Positions 44,901-57,176 of a stretch of DNA of 64,000 nucleotides are shown here, piece after piece. Numbering within the stretch: the stretch's first letter is position 1; each line of letters starts with the position of its first letter. The stretch is taken from assembly GCA_037903355.1 (NCBI GenBank), contig JBAJFE010000004.1:4200001-4264000 (forward strand), given 5' to 3'. A program made the translations under genes and the position numbers. The notes beneath the pieces are model-generated. The model did not search any database. It was not told the DNA's origin and saw only the letters and a program-made list of their open reading frames with translations. Source of the DNA: Trichuris trichiura (lineage: Eukaryota; Nematoda; Enoplea; Trichinellida; Trichuridae).

Positions 44901-45990
44901 TGCTGCCTTTTAACTTTTGCGAGCTTTTAAGAGGTCTACTAAAGTTCTTCAGTCTCTTTTAAAGAGGTCTGGTGGAAGTTCAGTGCGTCGGTGAGCACCG
45001 GTTTTTTTCATTTTATTCGAAGTCATGAAAAATAAAGTCGAGTGTATTGGTCCTGTTCAATTTTTCCTAATAATCGCTCATCCACCCGTTGGTAAAGCAA
45101 TTGTTTCGTTTGAATTACAGATACCAAAGCAGATAAGAACGGGAAAAGTCGTAGAAGATTTAACAAACTAAGTCATGAATGTGTTAATAAAACTATTTTC
45201 CGATCGCAGTTGGCTTTTCTTTGCGTGAAATTCTCATACAATTGATTATCAAACCAGTGTAATAACTCTTCAAATATTCCAAATCTGTTGCGAAAAAAAC
45301 GGCCTGTTCAAGAGAGTAGTGCATTTACTGGAATGACAATTTTTCGGGATTCATGTTGTTTTGTCTTCAGCGCCAGTCATCTGTTGTGACAATGGCTGAA
45401 TTTGCAGAAGACGAAATATGGAAGTTGTAGCAGGTACGCTGCATCACGTAAGTACGCTTTCCCACCATCGCGTATGGGGGCATAAGCATTTGCTTAAAAA
45501 GCTGAGTTTTCAAACTGACTTTCAGGATAGGGTTTCTTGCTGAAACACTGAATGTATCAGTAATTTCTTTCAACAAGTATTTAACTTTTCGCGTGGGATA
45601 CGGTTGCGACCTGTTAAAAAGTAAAGGGAAGAATTTCTATTTAACAAAGCTGACGGGCGTTCTGTATGACAGTTATTCAAGAAACTTACTAGTTTGGGCA
45701 CCGGTTTTGCAAACATCCGCCTTCACTCACTGCAAAGTTCCAATGGCATCAGGGTTTCCAAACGATGTAATTACGCTCTGAGCGAATCAATCATTTCAGC
45801 AAAATCTATGACTTTTCTTTAAAACTGTCAGTGAGGGAAAGTCAGGAGAAGAAACGTAAACAAAATTGTCGGTGCAACTGCATGGAGGGTGGAAACAAGT
45901 CAACTGGAGGGAAAACATTTATTTCGTCACAAAGCCAACCCAACCAGTGTTTAAACGAAAATAAAGTGACGTTTTTGACGTAGTTAAAAG
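38950..45990. other. 7-kb interval with no gene recognised
   Basis: AT-rich sequence with only chance-length ORFs. I looked for signal peptides, GKR sites, TSP/Cys-rich patterns and splice-bounded open stretches on both strands and found nothing I can support. It could hold non-coding RNA or distal regulatory DNA for its neighbours. Confidence 0.4.
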
Positions 45991-45994
45991 TTGG

Positions 45995-46017
45995 ATATAT
46001 ATATATATATATATATA
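45995..46017. repeat. (AT)n microsatellite
   Basis: About 23 bp of uninterrupted AT dinucleotides, 22 bp downstream of the prominin stop codon on its 3' side, so probably within its 3' UTR. Confidence 0.95.
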
Positions 46018-46038
46018 AAGGAAATGATGCGTTGGTTA

Positions 46039-49000
46039 TTAGCGGTCGTCTTCGCTTTCGTCTTGCTCTTTATCCTTCTTAGATTTAATACCGATCATAT
46101 GGCGAACCGTTCTACTCAAGCACACCGTAAATATTACGAGGTAACACCATAACCCAAGGGCAAAATTCCAAGTATTCTAAAAGGACGTGATGAATAATGG
46201 AATCACAGAAAGATGGTCAACTTAAGCGCTTACGATTGTGCGGATGAAGCGCCAACAGACCTTATTTACTAAGCCGCCGAGTGAATAAATTACTACGTCG
46301 CAAGGGAGAATGTCTTTTTCAAGCTAAAAGAACATTTTAAAAACGTGATAATGCAATGGTCGCAAAAAGATGCAGGCCGTTCAGAAATCAAACCGAACTG
46401 ACTTTGGAAATGCATTTTCGGGAATTAATGCAGCCACGATTTATATATGTTCATGAGAAAGCATGCGCAAACTAATTCGAGTGAACTTCCTTATGTGACT
46501 GCGGAAACGAAGTTATTTAACTCAGGAGAAAGTTCCGCGCTGCTTGAACAGTACTCTTTACAGTCGTTCCTATCAACAGAACTGCCGCAAAGTACAAACA
46601 TGCAGTTTTTCTTGAAACACCATTGTTTATAGCATTACAAAGTTACCGGAGTTGGAGAGGATAATACGTCAATACGGGTCTGTTAAATATTAAGAATAGC
46701 TAAGGAAAATGAAAACCCAGTTTATACCATGCCTTATAAAAACAGTTGCATTATGCGCGCAAAGAAAATGATTGAAACGAGAAAGCCTAATAGAGTTAAG
46801 CGATTCAACTGGTGAAAACCATTTTTGGATCATGTGGCGCTTTTTCATCCAATGTTCACAAAAAAGAAACGCACTTACCGCGTCGTTTAAGTGTTCTCCG
46901 TACTTGAGCAGCCCTTGCGACAGCCGCGTCATCGAAGCATTTGCAAACCTGCTTTGAAGATTAGGGCATATTACGACCATCCCGCTGGTTATGTTTTGCA
47001 AAGACTTTAAATTCAATTCAAAACTTTTGTAAGCTTCCTCTGGGCATCCACGGCGCGGATGGTCAAGCAGATTGGTCTAAAGAAAAAGTTGAAGCAATGA
47101 AAAATTGTTGAGTAAGTGGTTACTATGCAGGCGTTCAGTTTTGTAAAACCTTCACACGCCGTAGGAGTAGCTACAAGTGCAGGATTGATATAAGGATTTT
47201 AATTTTTTTTGCTACTTACGTGATCTTCGAGATCTTCTTTCATTATTCAATGATCGCCCATACTGCGAACGTTGCAACGGATCATTAAATTCATTCTGAT
47301 CTCCATATTCGTTTCCATTTACTTGGAGTATTGGGTACCTTCCTTGCGCTCCGTCTCTGTTCTCAAAACCTTCGCCCTGATTTCCGGGCGGTGGCCATTG
47401 CAGTGGTCCCCCCTGCCCAAACTGCTCACTTTCCCATGGAAGCTCTGCGCTGGTTATTCTAGTCTGTGGTCCTTGCCTAAATGGTTTAATCCGTCGAATT
47501 TCTTTATCATCACGATGTAATAACCTTCCCGCTCCTGGGCGGTTCCCGCCTTGAGAGTCTCCTCCAGTGAATGCTTGCATCTGCGTTTCCTTAATAATAA
47601 AAATCATGATTTGGAACAAATGTCAGTTAAATAGTCCTTTAACACTGCTCTTTCTAAGTTAAAAATAACATTCAAGAATCCAACATGAAACAAAAAACTT
47701 AAAGTTAAAACAGACACGACGAAAGTTCTTTCTTCTCCTGACGCTGTTAAAAAAAAGTGTCGTTTCAGTTTTCGCAACTTTATGCCGTCTTCTTAGCGAA
47801 GTTTTTCTTACGAAATGTAATGTCTTTAATGGAAGTGAATACAGTTAAGGAAGCCTTTGAGTTTTGGCTTCTTTTAATCATTGGCGACACAACAAGGAGA
47901 GTTCGAAAAGCTTAGAGAATGTTTTCAGCATATTCGTATATGTTAAAGGTAGGTTGGTAACGTAGATGTGATTTTCCTATAACAACCTATCCAACCGTTA
48001 TAATGCTTTATGAATTTATCATCAACTCGTTTCATGCTTCACGCAGAGTAGTGGTGCTTTGAAATGTATGTGATTTACGGATTTTTGAAAGCAAATAGCA
48101 AATACTCACAGGTATGCAAAACTGACATTTTCATTTTCATGAACATTTATCTAAAGCCTTAAGGATTGTCAGAACGCGTTGACGCGCTAAATGGACTACG
48201 TCCAATGAATTTAAGACAGCGAACAATTCTGTATTTAAAAAATTATAAGTCAACGATTTTAGGTGCTTAAAACGCCGAAGACAAAATTTTTCGCAAAGCC
48301 ACTTCTTTCTGAAAGTGTATTGGCTTGTTTTATCAAAACGAAGTTATACTTACAAACAAGTGAGCCAACCTGGACGGGAAGTTTAAAGTGTTCAGCTTCA
48401 GAATAACAAATAAGGTTTGTCGTTTCTTGCAACCGCTGAAATAGCTAGATTATGAACTGACAAAACTTGCGTGGGTAGCATACTGAACGATTTCTTTCAT
48501 ATGTAAGCTCTGCGAAACGTTGATTATTTCAGCAGTATCGAAAATAAGCAAGCTACTGCCAGTGCCTGAACTGCCCAACGCGGATTTCAAACGTGAATGC
48601 AAGTAATCTTCGGCAACTTTAGAGTAAGCCTAGAAGATACAGCCAAAGTATTTGCTAATACCGTCGCGAGTGACCCAATGGGAACTTACTCCAACGTATC
48701 CCTTAGCTGCTTCCAAGTCCTCTAAAGGTCGGCAAAGAAGGTGCAAGTTTGTTCCGACAATAAAAAGCACTAAAAACACTAGCGACCCCAAAAGTGCGAT
48801 GCAATGAGCAAAACACGTGAAACTGAAAGGCAGACAAGCGTGTATAAAGCAAAGCATCAGTGAAGCATGCTAGCAGCACGTACAATCCCAGTAGTGTCTT
48901 AATGCATTTATCAGACACTGGAGGATGGCAGGGTCCGCCTTTTGGTCCGAGCGCAAATAATAGCAACACCGTAAAGGCGAAAACGCCAATGGATGTTAAA

Positions 49001-52000
49001 AGCATTACTTGAGCCCACGTTGTCGTGGCTATGCTTCTAAAGAAGAACGTCATTTAGAAAGAGTCTGCTAAAAATGAGCTGACCGCAGCAGTAAACGCGC
49101 AGATACCAATCGCGCTGCCATCGCTCAAAAGTGTATATTTTAAACACTATTGAGAAATGCTAAAATCAGTGAATATATGACTTGCTCTCACAAATTACTA
49201 TCAGCAACGTAGAACAACGTAGGGATTGGAAATTTACAAACCCCACACTCCTACGCGAATCAAAACAGCATTGGCTGTCAAAACGCTATCTGCAATAAGG
49301 CATAGTCTGTACTTCTGTTAAGCAAATATAAGCGCCCATTCACGATGTTTGAAGTTTTCATAAAACTTGAGTAGTATTGCCCAATGGTGTCTTTTTGGGC
49401 AAGAAACTGTAAGATAAAAAAACATTCCTCTTTCTCCTCTCTCCCGCTAAATTGCTCTGCCTTTTTCTTCCGGTATAACTGCTTGTTTATTTATTTATTA
49501 CTTTTGAATTTTCTCTGTTCATCCATCTCTGTCATTTCTTCTTTCACGGTAGTCTACAAAGTTATACTTTGCTCTCCTTTGCTTTTGCTCATAATTAGAT
49601 TAAGTTCGTACATTTTAATCAGTTATGTCGTTTAAAATTTTCAAATTGAGAAAGTAAGCTCAAAGTTCTAGTAGCGTACGCAGCGATGGCGCCAAGCTAG
49701 GCAGCGTCGTTTAAGGGTCTGTCAAAACAATATCCCCAACGACACCTGTTGGTCAGAGTTTTTATAAGACAGAGCAAACACTGTACGAGAAGAAATGAAA
49801 TTATTCGGACTTGTTAAAAGAAGTGACGCAGTTGATTACGTAAGCAAGTCTGGTCTGAACGTTTTTAGAAAAATAATTAAGCGATAGAGACCTTACAGCG
49901 ATGGCAGTGCGATTGCAAAATAGTGAGGGTTAAAAGACTGACCTGTAACCGTCGTATGTATTGATTTCTTTTTTGTAATCCGATATCATGTCAGTTACAG
50001 CGGTGATATAAGAAGTCTTAAAACGAAAATGATGATTGTTAGCACGTTAGACGACGTACTTAAAGTCAGCACACATACGCTTTTTGGAAAAATACGCAAA
50101 TAAGGGTAACTGCATCATTGTATTTCTCAGATATGGAAATTTATAAGTTTTTAAGCAGCCGATCATAAGCCAAAGCAATGCCAAGATAAAACCTTGGTAG
50201 CTAATAAGACGCAGGAGATTGTGAAGAAGAAAGAAATTCTTTATAACGATACCACATACTAAAAGGAGAAAGGCTTTTACGTCAAACCGGCAAAAGTTGG
50301 CAAAATATCATGAAACTAGAAATGATAGACAATACAGCATACGTATGCTCAGAGGTTTAAAAAAATTTAAAATTTCCCATACCTTTTCGGAAACGGACAA
50401 GCCAGTGAAACATTCGCATAAGTATATTTAAAGCTGTTTGGTGCCTGACGAGTTTGCTGATTTTGTAGTCACAAAGATACAATGCAACTAGTCAGCGAAC
50501 CAATAGAATCCGACGTTGAACACAAGGGGATTTATCGCTTTGGGAGCAGTGCAGTTTTATCGTCGAGAGCTCAGAAAAATTAAAAGCTTGAAGATTGTTA
50601 AACTCAAAAATACCTGAGGATTCCAGTTTGCATTCATTAAGTTCTGTATTGATTGGTTATGCCAGCAAAATCGAAATTAGCGGGTATTACTGGTGTTGGC
50701 TTTGTGATTACAGAATTGTTGAAGAATCAGGGAAAGAAGAAAAGTTTTGGAAAAGTATCAGTTCTTTGCAGAGAATGCTATACGAACTGAAAAGAGCGCA
50801 CATTGTTTGAACGCATTGTACGAATGCAAAGCCAACAAAGCCAAAAAAGCAGTCTTGGTAAACTGTGGAGCTGCACACAAAATTGTGCGTCTTAAGTTCT
50901 CACCACGGAAGCAAAACAAAAATCGGATGCTTACCGAATTGACTAAAACATCCGTCATTTGTCGAACAGCCATCAAAAGCCCAGCAGCTTGTACTACGTT
51001 CTTCATTATTTCTTGAAATATATGAGTTCAAAATAAGTCGCACAAATCTGAACATACGTGAGCCAGTCGTTCCTGCTCTTGACTTAACCGTTTGAAGCAC
51101 ATTGTTGATCTGAAAAGTAGTAATGTAGGGAGAATCTGGTGAGCTAAAAAATAATGGATACAAAAAGATCTAAAGTAGTTCGAATGGAAAGATGCAGTTT
51201 TGCTCTTGAGAGAAAGTTTCTGAAACTGTTGGTGGGATTGCAAAGAATTTTACTTGATTAGCCGCTGTTTTGGCCCCGTGCTCTGGGTGGTTTGCCATCA
51301 GTTGAACAGCGCAGATTCGACTGCGGTTATTTTGTCATATCAGAGTCTTTAGGGAAAGGCTCAACCTTCAGCTTGAACCTTAAGCCTATGCGTGAACTTA
51401 AAGTCCTGACGTCAGGAAGGAACAGACATCTGTCGTACGACGAATAAACAAACACTGACGCTAAAACGTCAATCGGTTTGGATGCGACAATGTGTTCCAG
51501 GTCGAATCGGCAGGATAAAATTGTCGAAGTGATGGCAAGTCGTACCTAGCTCCCCGGGTCAATACAACGACAACCAATTTGTTTTGACCTAATAGCAGAC
51601 GGTGATCCGCATCAGGGGCAAATAGCTGTAATACAATATAAAGGGGAAATTTCTATCGTTATGCTTCCATAACTAAACGGATGAATCCTTGAAAAAGAAC
51701 ACGTACGATACGTAGGATAGAAACGAACGATTGCAACTTAAGAGATTACTATAATGCAGAGAAAGCCCATCAAAGTTCACTTAGTCAGTGTCCATCACTA
51801 TAAGCTGTGCTGTATTTTAAACTAACGTAGAATTGCAACAAAGATGCATTAATAGCAATGTTTCTTTCCTTTGGCATTTTCAATGCAGCCTGATGGGAGT
51901 ACTTGTGGTCACGGAGATGTAAGGCAAAATGAGCTAGAAGTAGTTTCCCTTAAAAATCCCGAAAGATGAAGAATCCTGAATCACAAAGCTTCACTGCTTT

Positions 52001-55000
52001 ATCCCGTTGCTAACGCTTGGTACGCTCATTTTTTCCTAGAGCAGAAATGGGAAACAATGATGCACATGCAGTCCTTATGCTTAAGCGTAGGCGTGATTAA
52101 GGCCAGAAAAGGATGTTCGGCAAACTGGAAATTTCTATGTTTCTGGATTTCTGTGTTCAAAGTTTTTCATTAGATCCCATGGCACAGATACTGCTTCACT
52201 CTAATGGAATGATCAACTTGAATTATTTACAGCTGAGATTTCAGGTTCACACAATGCCCGCAAAACGTTTCCGCCTGCACCGCCGGAACTGGCACAGCTT
52301 TCAAGGCGTTTCCGCAAAGCTGCTGCTTCATTTTGCTTCTCGTCAAACGCGTCCATAGCCTTTTTGACTAAACGCAAACTATGGAACAACAAAAGCAAGC
52401 AGTAGAAGTCTTACGAGATCCACTTCCGTTACCAATGGTCATTTGGTCCAGAATGCAGTCAGCCCCTAAACAGAAAGAATCAAGTGTTGTCGTAAGCTGT
52501 TAATGGTCGTATGGACGCAGCGTTATGCTTTTGGCTCCAATCCGCAAGCAAAACCTGATTGAAACAAACCTAAGATAAACTTCCAGTTACGCTGAAGTTT
52601 TTCAATTCAGCCTAATTATGCAAATAACTTGAACAAGAAGTGAACTGCTCATGCCGGCTGCTTAATAAAAAATAATCGTGTAGGCACTTACTCATTCCAG
52701 TAGTTGTCATATACTGAGTAAAAGTGCTGAAGTCCGTCGACAACAGATGATCCAGTATCTAATATTTTTGTATAAAAGATATTTAAGGCGCTTTACTGCT
52801 CACCTTTTTTGTAATATTGCCGTAAACAGTAAGATAATTAAGTGATTTAACAACTTCTTCCGGAAGCTCGTTTATTGCTGCATCCAATGAGCGACTCGAA
52901 GTAACCGTATACACTGCGGCAGATCTAAGAGACAGAATGTAGATATAAATGTCGCCTGAACGAAATGGGTTTCGCAAAATAACCTATTTTCCAAAGCATT
53001 CTTTAATTCATTATGATTGGTAGCGCCTTAAAAATGTATCAAAATAACGGCCGTAATACAAAATGATTGCTTAATGAATCCACTCAAGAAACGTGGGGAC
53101 GAGAGAACATTTTAAAAAGAACTGCTTTGCAATGGAAGTGAACGCCTTTTAGCGGTTTTATCGTGGAAGCAATGTGACCATTTTAGAAAACTAAAAGTTC
53201 CAATCAGCAACGTAAGCGACTAGGTATTGACCAAAGTTGAACTGCGGTAAATGGCAAACTCCCTTTCAATAGCTGCGAGTTAGCTCAGTGCTAAGCCAAC
53301 TGGAGCACGACCAAAAGACTGAAAAGTTTAAAACTACTAGCATGTGGCGTTAAATTATGTTTCACACATAGTACAAGATATTTAAGAATTGTAAAGCTAT
53401 TTTAAAAATGGTCATTAAGCAAAAGGGTTCCTGCCGACAAGTAGTCGATTGTACTTTTGAGCAAACTTGCCTGGATGAAGTCCACTAATTCTATGCACAA
53501 TCTGGAGGCAAATTTTTAAAAACTCATTTATCAAAATTATTCATTTTGCATTTCGACGGGAAGACAGAACTCTCTGATGAAGGCGGCGTCATCCGCTTAT
53601 GCGTCAGAGGAAGCTGGGTATCATTGCAACGTTCAAAATAAGACCAACAGTCCAAGGCGAACTAAAGTCATCTTTATAAATAATATTCATAATTGGTAGC
53701 GGGTGTGACGTTCGTGATGCGAACGTGCGTTCTGGAAGGTTCTCCTTAAGAAGCGTTACATGCTTAGAAGAAGAAACAGATAAAAAGTGTCTTGTTTGCT
53801 TAACAAAAATTTCCTGTCTTCACTCGTAAAGAGTTATGAAGAATTACCGCGCTGAAAAAATCTGATGAACTTACAGCATTGTGCCGCTGAAAAACAGCAG
53901 CAGAACCGGCGTTGTCAGTGACTTTTCTTTCGCTTTAGCTTTCTTGAAGCAAATGCATCTCTCCAAGCAGAGAAGGCAATAACAAAATCCCATTAATAAA
54001 AGGAACAAAAATGGAATCGAAGCTACAACCACGATGGGAATCTCGTATTCTTTAACCTATAACGAGACGTGTTTGATTGGAGACTCGTAAGTGAAGAACT
54101 GCTAATCTGTTTCATTCCTATAATAATGCCTTAACTCTTTTGAAAGGCAAAGAATTATCAAATCTAACTTTATTAAACTTAGTCAACAACACTATCCATG
54201 TTGTAAGTAAAATCGTTCAGTGTTCAAAACAAGAAGTCATTAGCACGTTGATAATATTTTCACGTTCTCAGTGCGTTTTATAAAAGCGTGAAGCATTCAA
54301 CGCCTACTCTGTGGCACTTAATTCCGAAAAGGGTTCAGTTGCCACAAAGCTGAGGAGAGGCAATGACGTAAAGTATGCTTGATTAATAGAAGGTGAACAA
54401 CTCATGAACGGATTCTTTCGTTTGTGCAGCTGAGAGTATGTTAATTTAACTGATAGGAACTTAGTAAAAATTACCGCTCAACTATTAGTAAATTCTCAGC
54501 TGCAGTGTGATTCTTTTACTGCAGCGTAAGCGATAGATCTGCATTGGAAAAGCAAAACTTAATTTGCGCTAATTTCGTGCTACATAACATCATCACCATT
54601 GAGCGGAGGAGATGAAAGTTCAAAACCAGAACTGTAAAGGCAAATTACGGCTTGGAACGTATGCCGCGACGAAGCAAAGGACATAATATCTCTTAATGCG
54701 TAAAATGTAGTTTGGACGTTTTACAATACGCGCTCAGATAGTTTCATTAAAAAGCAAAAAGGCGGGAAAGCAGTGGGTACTTACCAGGTTTATCAGTGTG
54801 GACGAAGTTGTGTCTAATATAATTTCAGGCTTGCCATCCTTACTGCTTATCCGCACCACTTCTTAAAGCATATAAAAGATAACTGTAGTAAAAATAACAT
54901 GTTACGCGAACTAACAACGAAAAACTATTAAAAAGGAAGTCTCAGCTGGCTCGATTAACAAGGAAAGAAAAGCAGACTTACCTTTTGCGTTGCCGCCTGT

Positions 55001-56996
55001 ACAAAAAAGAAATAAAGGCAATATTTGAAATAAATTATCGCAATTTCAATCGAAGTATTTTTGCCCTTTGAGGAGTATTCACCTAGTTCATCGCGCAAAC
55101 GGGCTCAGTAAAAAGATTGACTTAACCACACGTTCAGCTGCGCAACTTTAATCAACATAATGCATTGAATTATTTTGTAAACAGCTCTCTTGTCGCATTA
55201 ACATCAGATGCTTCAAAGGATAATACAAATCTCTGCAGTCTAAGTTTGTAAAAGTAGGCTTTTATTCCAAGCTGACACATTTTGGTTCGGGAAGTTAGTA
55301 CCTGTTTGTTCCCTTTCAGTGCTTGCTAAAAATCTAACATCTTTGGGTAATCTTTTCGAATTTCATTGTTACGTGTACGGCGATAACCGATTATTATTGA
55401 TGGTGCATCCAAAATAAGAGCGCGTCCCGTCTTCGGTATGTTATGTATGAGGATAACGTCATCGCCTATCAGACTGAAGACAGGACGCGCTCTTGTTCAA
55501 AAAGGTCCATAAATTCTTGTGACTACAATAATAAACGTTTATCTCCGTAAAAGTAACTTGGAAACTTAGGCGATTGCATAGTAATTTAGCAAGACGAACG
55601 CCACAGCAGCGAGTAAACGAGCAGTAAGCTTGTAGAAAACATTTGTTAAGGACCATCGAATTCTAGTACATTTTATCGAGTTATGAAAATGACATTTTGT
55701 TAAATTTAACTGCTCACGATACTCGCTTAGTCGAGAAGCAGAAAAACGACTGTCGTTAGTCAACAAGTGTTCCCCAACGAAGATAAACAAAAACACGTCA
55801 CAACGTAGCCTGTTACTAACTTCTGCTCATTCAATGTAGACGATAAGACAATGTTAGCAAGCGAAAACGAACTCTTAACTTAGGTCTTATCTGGATTTGC
55901 TATTTCAGATAGTTTTATCATTTAAGCTGAAAGAAGACAAACTAGTAACACAGACTAGCGCGACGTTTCTTTTATCCATATTTGCTGGAAGATCCCAGTC
56001 TGTTAGGAGTCTAAAGTTCGAAACGAGCAGTCTACACATTGCGCGAATAATTCGTGCATGTTCAGTTTATTATGCTGATTTGGATGGATAAAAAATTTAG
56101 CAAACACGTAGTACTAAAAACAATTCGAAGAATTGTAACGCAATTCTTCGAATAATTATACTGCAGGTAAAAATTGTGCAGCGAATAAAGACAAACTGCA
56201 ATTACCTAACACTTCAATTTCCTGATAAAATCAGCGATGATTTCATCGCTACCTGCAGAAGCATAGAACACAGCTGTTGAAGTTAAACGGTTTGCAAAGA
56301 AAATTGAAAATCGTTTGACTGAGCTGTTAGGGACGTTCATCATCCCTAACAGAGATTAATCCAACTACTGACAGTAGAATTTTTTTGGCGCAAGCTCAGA
56401 AAATGGTAAGACACGCTACCTTCGGTGATTAATATGCTTTTAGTGATTAAGAACTTAACTTCATTCCTTCCATGGCTTGTGCTCGCGTCTAAGCTCAAAA
56501 CCGTTTCCCAAGAACTTCGTTTTTTTTTAACGTAGCAACTACTGTTAGCGTCAATATTTATAATAAGCTGATCGGCTAGCCTTCAGCAAAGCATAGTTGA
56601 AGTGCCAATGCGTTCGAAGGCTGAAATGTTTTCTGCGTAACTAGCCCCTATAAGCTTTTTGAACGAGTAGATATAAAAAGAGGAAGAAACATGGAACAAT
56701 TTGCAAATGGAGGAAAGAAAGATATTTAATTTCTTCAAAATTTATTGTTTCAAACGTGATAAATTTATCCTTCAAAGCAATTAAAATTTACCAATCAGTG
56801 AAATGTAGGCGAACTGCTTGGGAAGGACAACAGAAAAAAGAAGCCTACTTTCTAAAGGCAACTCCTTTGGTTGAAGAAGGTTGATAAAGCCAGTGGTTAT
56901 GCTTTCAAACCCAGTCATTCTCCCTCCAAGCCAGGAAGGTTCCTCAACCTTTGTAACATTCAGCGCAGGGAACGAAAGTTCAAAGGAGCAGGACAT
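46039..56996 (-). CDS. Prominin-family pentaspan membrane protein (multi-exon; 5' end incomplete)
   Basis: Prominins are five-TM glycoproteins of membrane protrusions. Resolved exons: 56849-56996 (FELSFPALNVTKVEE, MTGFESITTGFINLLQPKEL), 54785-54861, 53875-54056 (TM1 EYEIPIVVVASIPFLFLLL, then C-rich loop CYCLLCLERCICFKKAKAKE and TM2), 52804-52924, 52692-52758 (ILDHLLSTDF), 52415-52465, 52231-52367 (KKAMDAFDEKQNEAAALRKR), 51058-51109, 50935-51011, 48884-49036 (TM3), 48690-48822 (TM4, then GTNLHLLCRPLEDLE), 48484-48629, 48354-48435 (GCKKRQTLF), 46879-47076, 46261-46323 and 46039-46176 (TM5 NFALGLWCYLVIFTVCLSRT and tail KKDKEQDESEDDR). Phases agree at resolved junctions. Not resolved: the signal-peptide exon and exons near 51.2-51.6, 50-49, 48.2 and 46.5-46.8 kb. 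The acidic tail resembles the family's. Confidence 0.85.
47213..47592 (-). CDS. Gly/Pro/Gln/Arg-rich coding exon inside the prominin gene (uncertain attachment)
   Basis: A long open exon-like block bounded by an acceptor (TTATTATTAAG) and a donor (TCAC|GTAAGT) reads ETQMQAFTGGDSQGGNRPGA ... GGPLQWPPPGNQGEGFENRD ... SLNNERRSRRSR. It is hydrophilic and low in complexity. It sits between prominin exons 48354-48435 and 46879-47076, where the family has its last extracellular loop, but its end phase (1) does not fit the next exon directly, so a further exon or a separate small gene is required. If read through the donor it stops at once (RSRK then stop). Confidence 0.4.
54862..56848 (-). other. 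Prominin intron 1, rich in hairpin-forming sequences
   Basis: A 2-kb intron (GTAGGC donor, AAG acceptor). It contains a 24-bp imperfect inverted repeat at 55416-55494 and three compact hairpins at 56123-56153, 56233-56250 and 56324-56352. Overlapping minus ORFs at 55459-55796 are not supported as genes. Confidence 0.5.
55416..55494. repeat. Inverted repeat, 24-bp arms with 31-nt loop
   Basis: The left arm AAGAGCGCGTCCCGTCTTCG... (55416-55439) and the reverse complement of the right arm (55471-55494) differ at 3 of 24 positions. It is GC-rich compared with its surroundings. Confidence 0.8.
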
Positions 56997-57176
56997 TCTT
57001 CTCTGGCAATAGGACGAACTCTTGTCCAACGGGCAGCAAAAGTGTTGCTACACTTCTGCGTCTGTTTAAAGCAGCAGAGTTTATTCACCATTCACACATG
57101 ATTACTAGTTCAAACAAAAGCACAAGGAAGGCAGTTTAAAGTTCAAACATTAGTAAAACAGATAAACTTACCATAT

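Noticed and set aside
53275..53320. tRNA-like D-arm words (TTAGCTCAGTGCTAAGCC)
   Set aside because: No matching anticodon or T-arm or acceptor stem around it.
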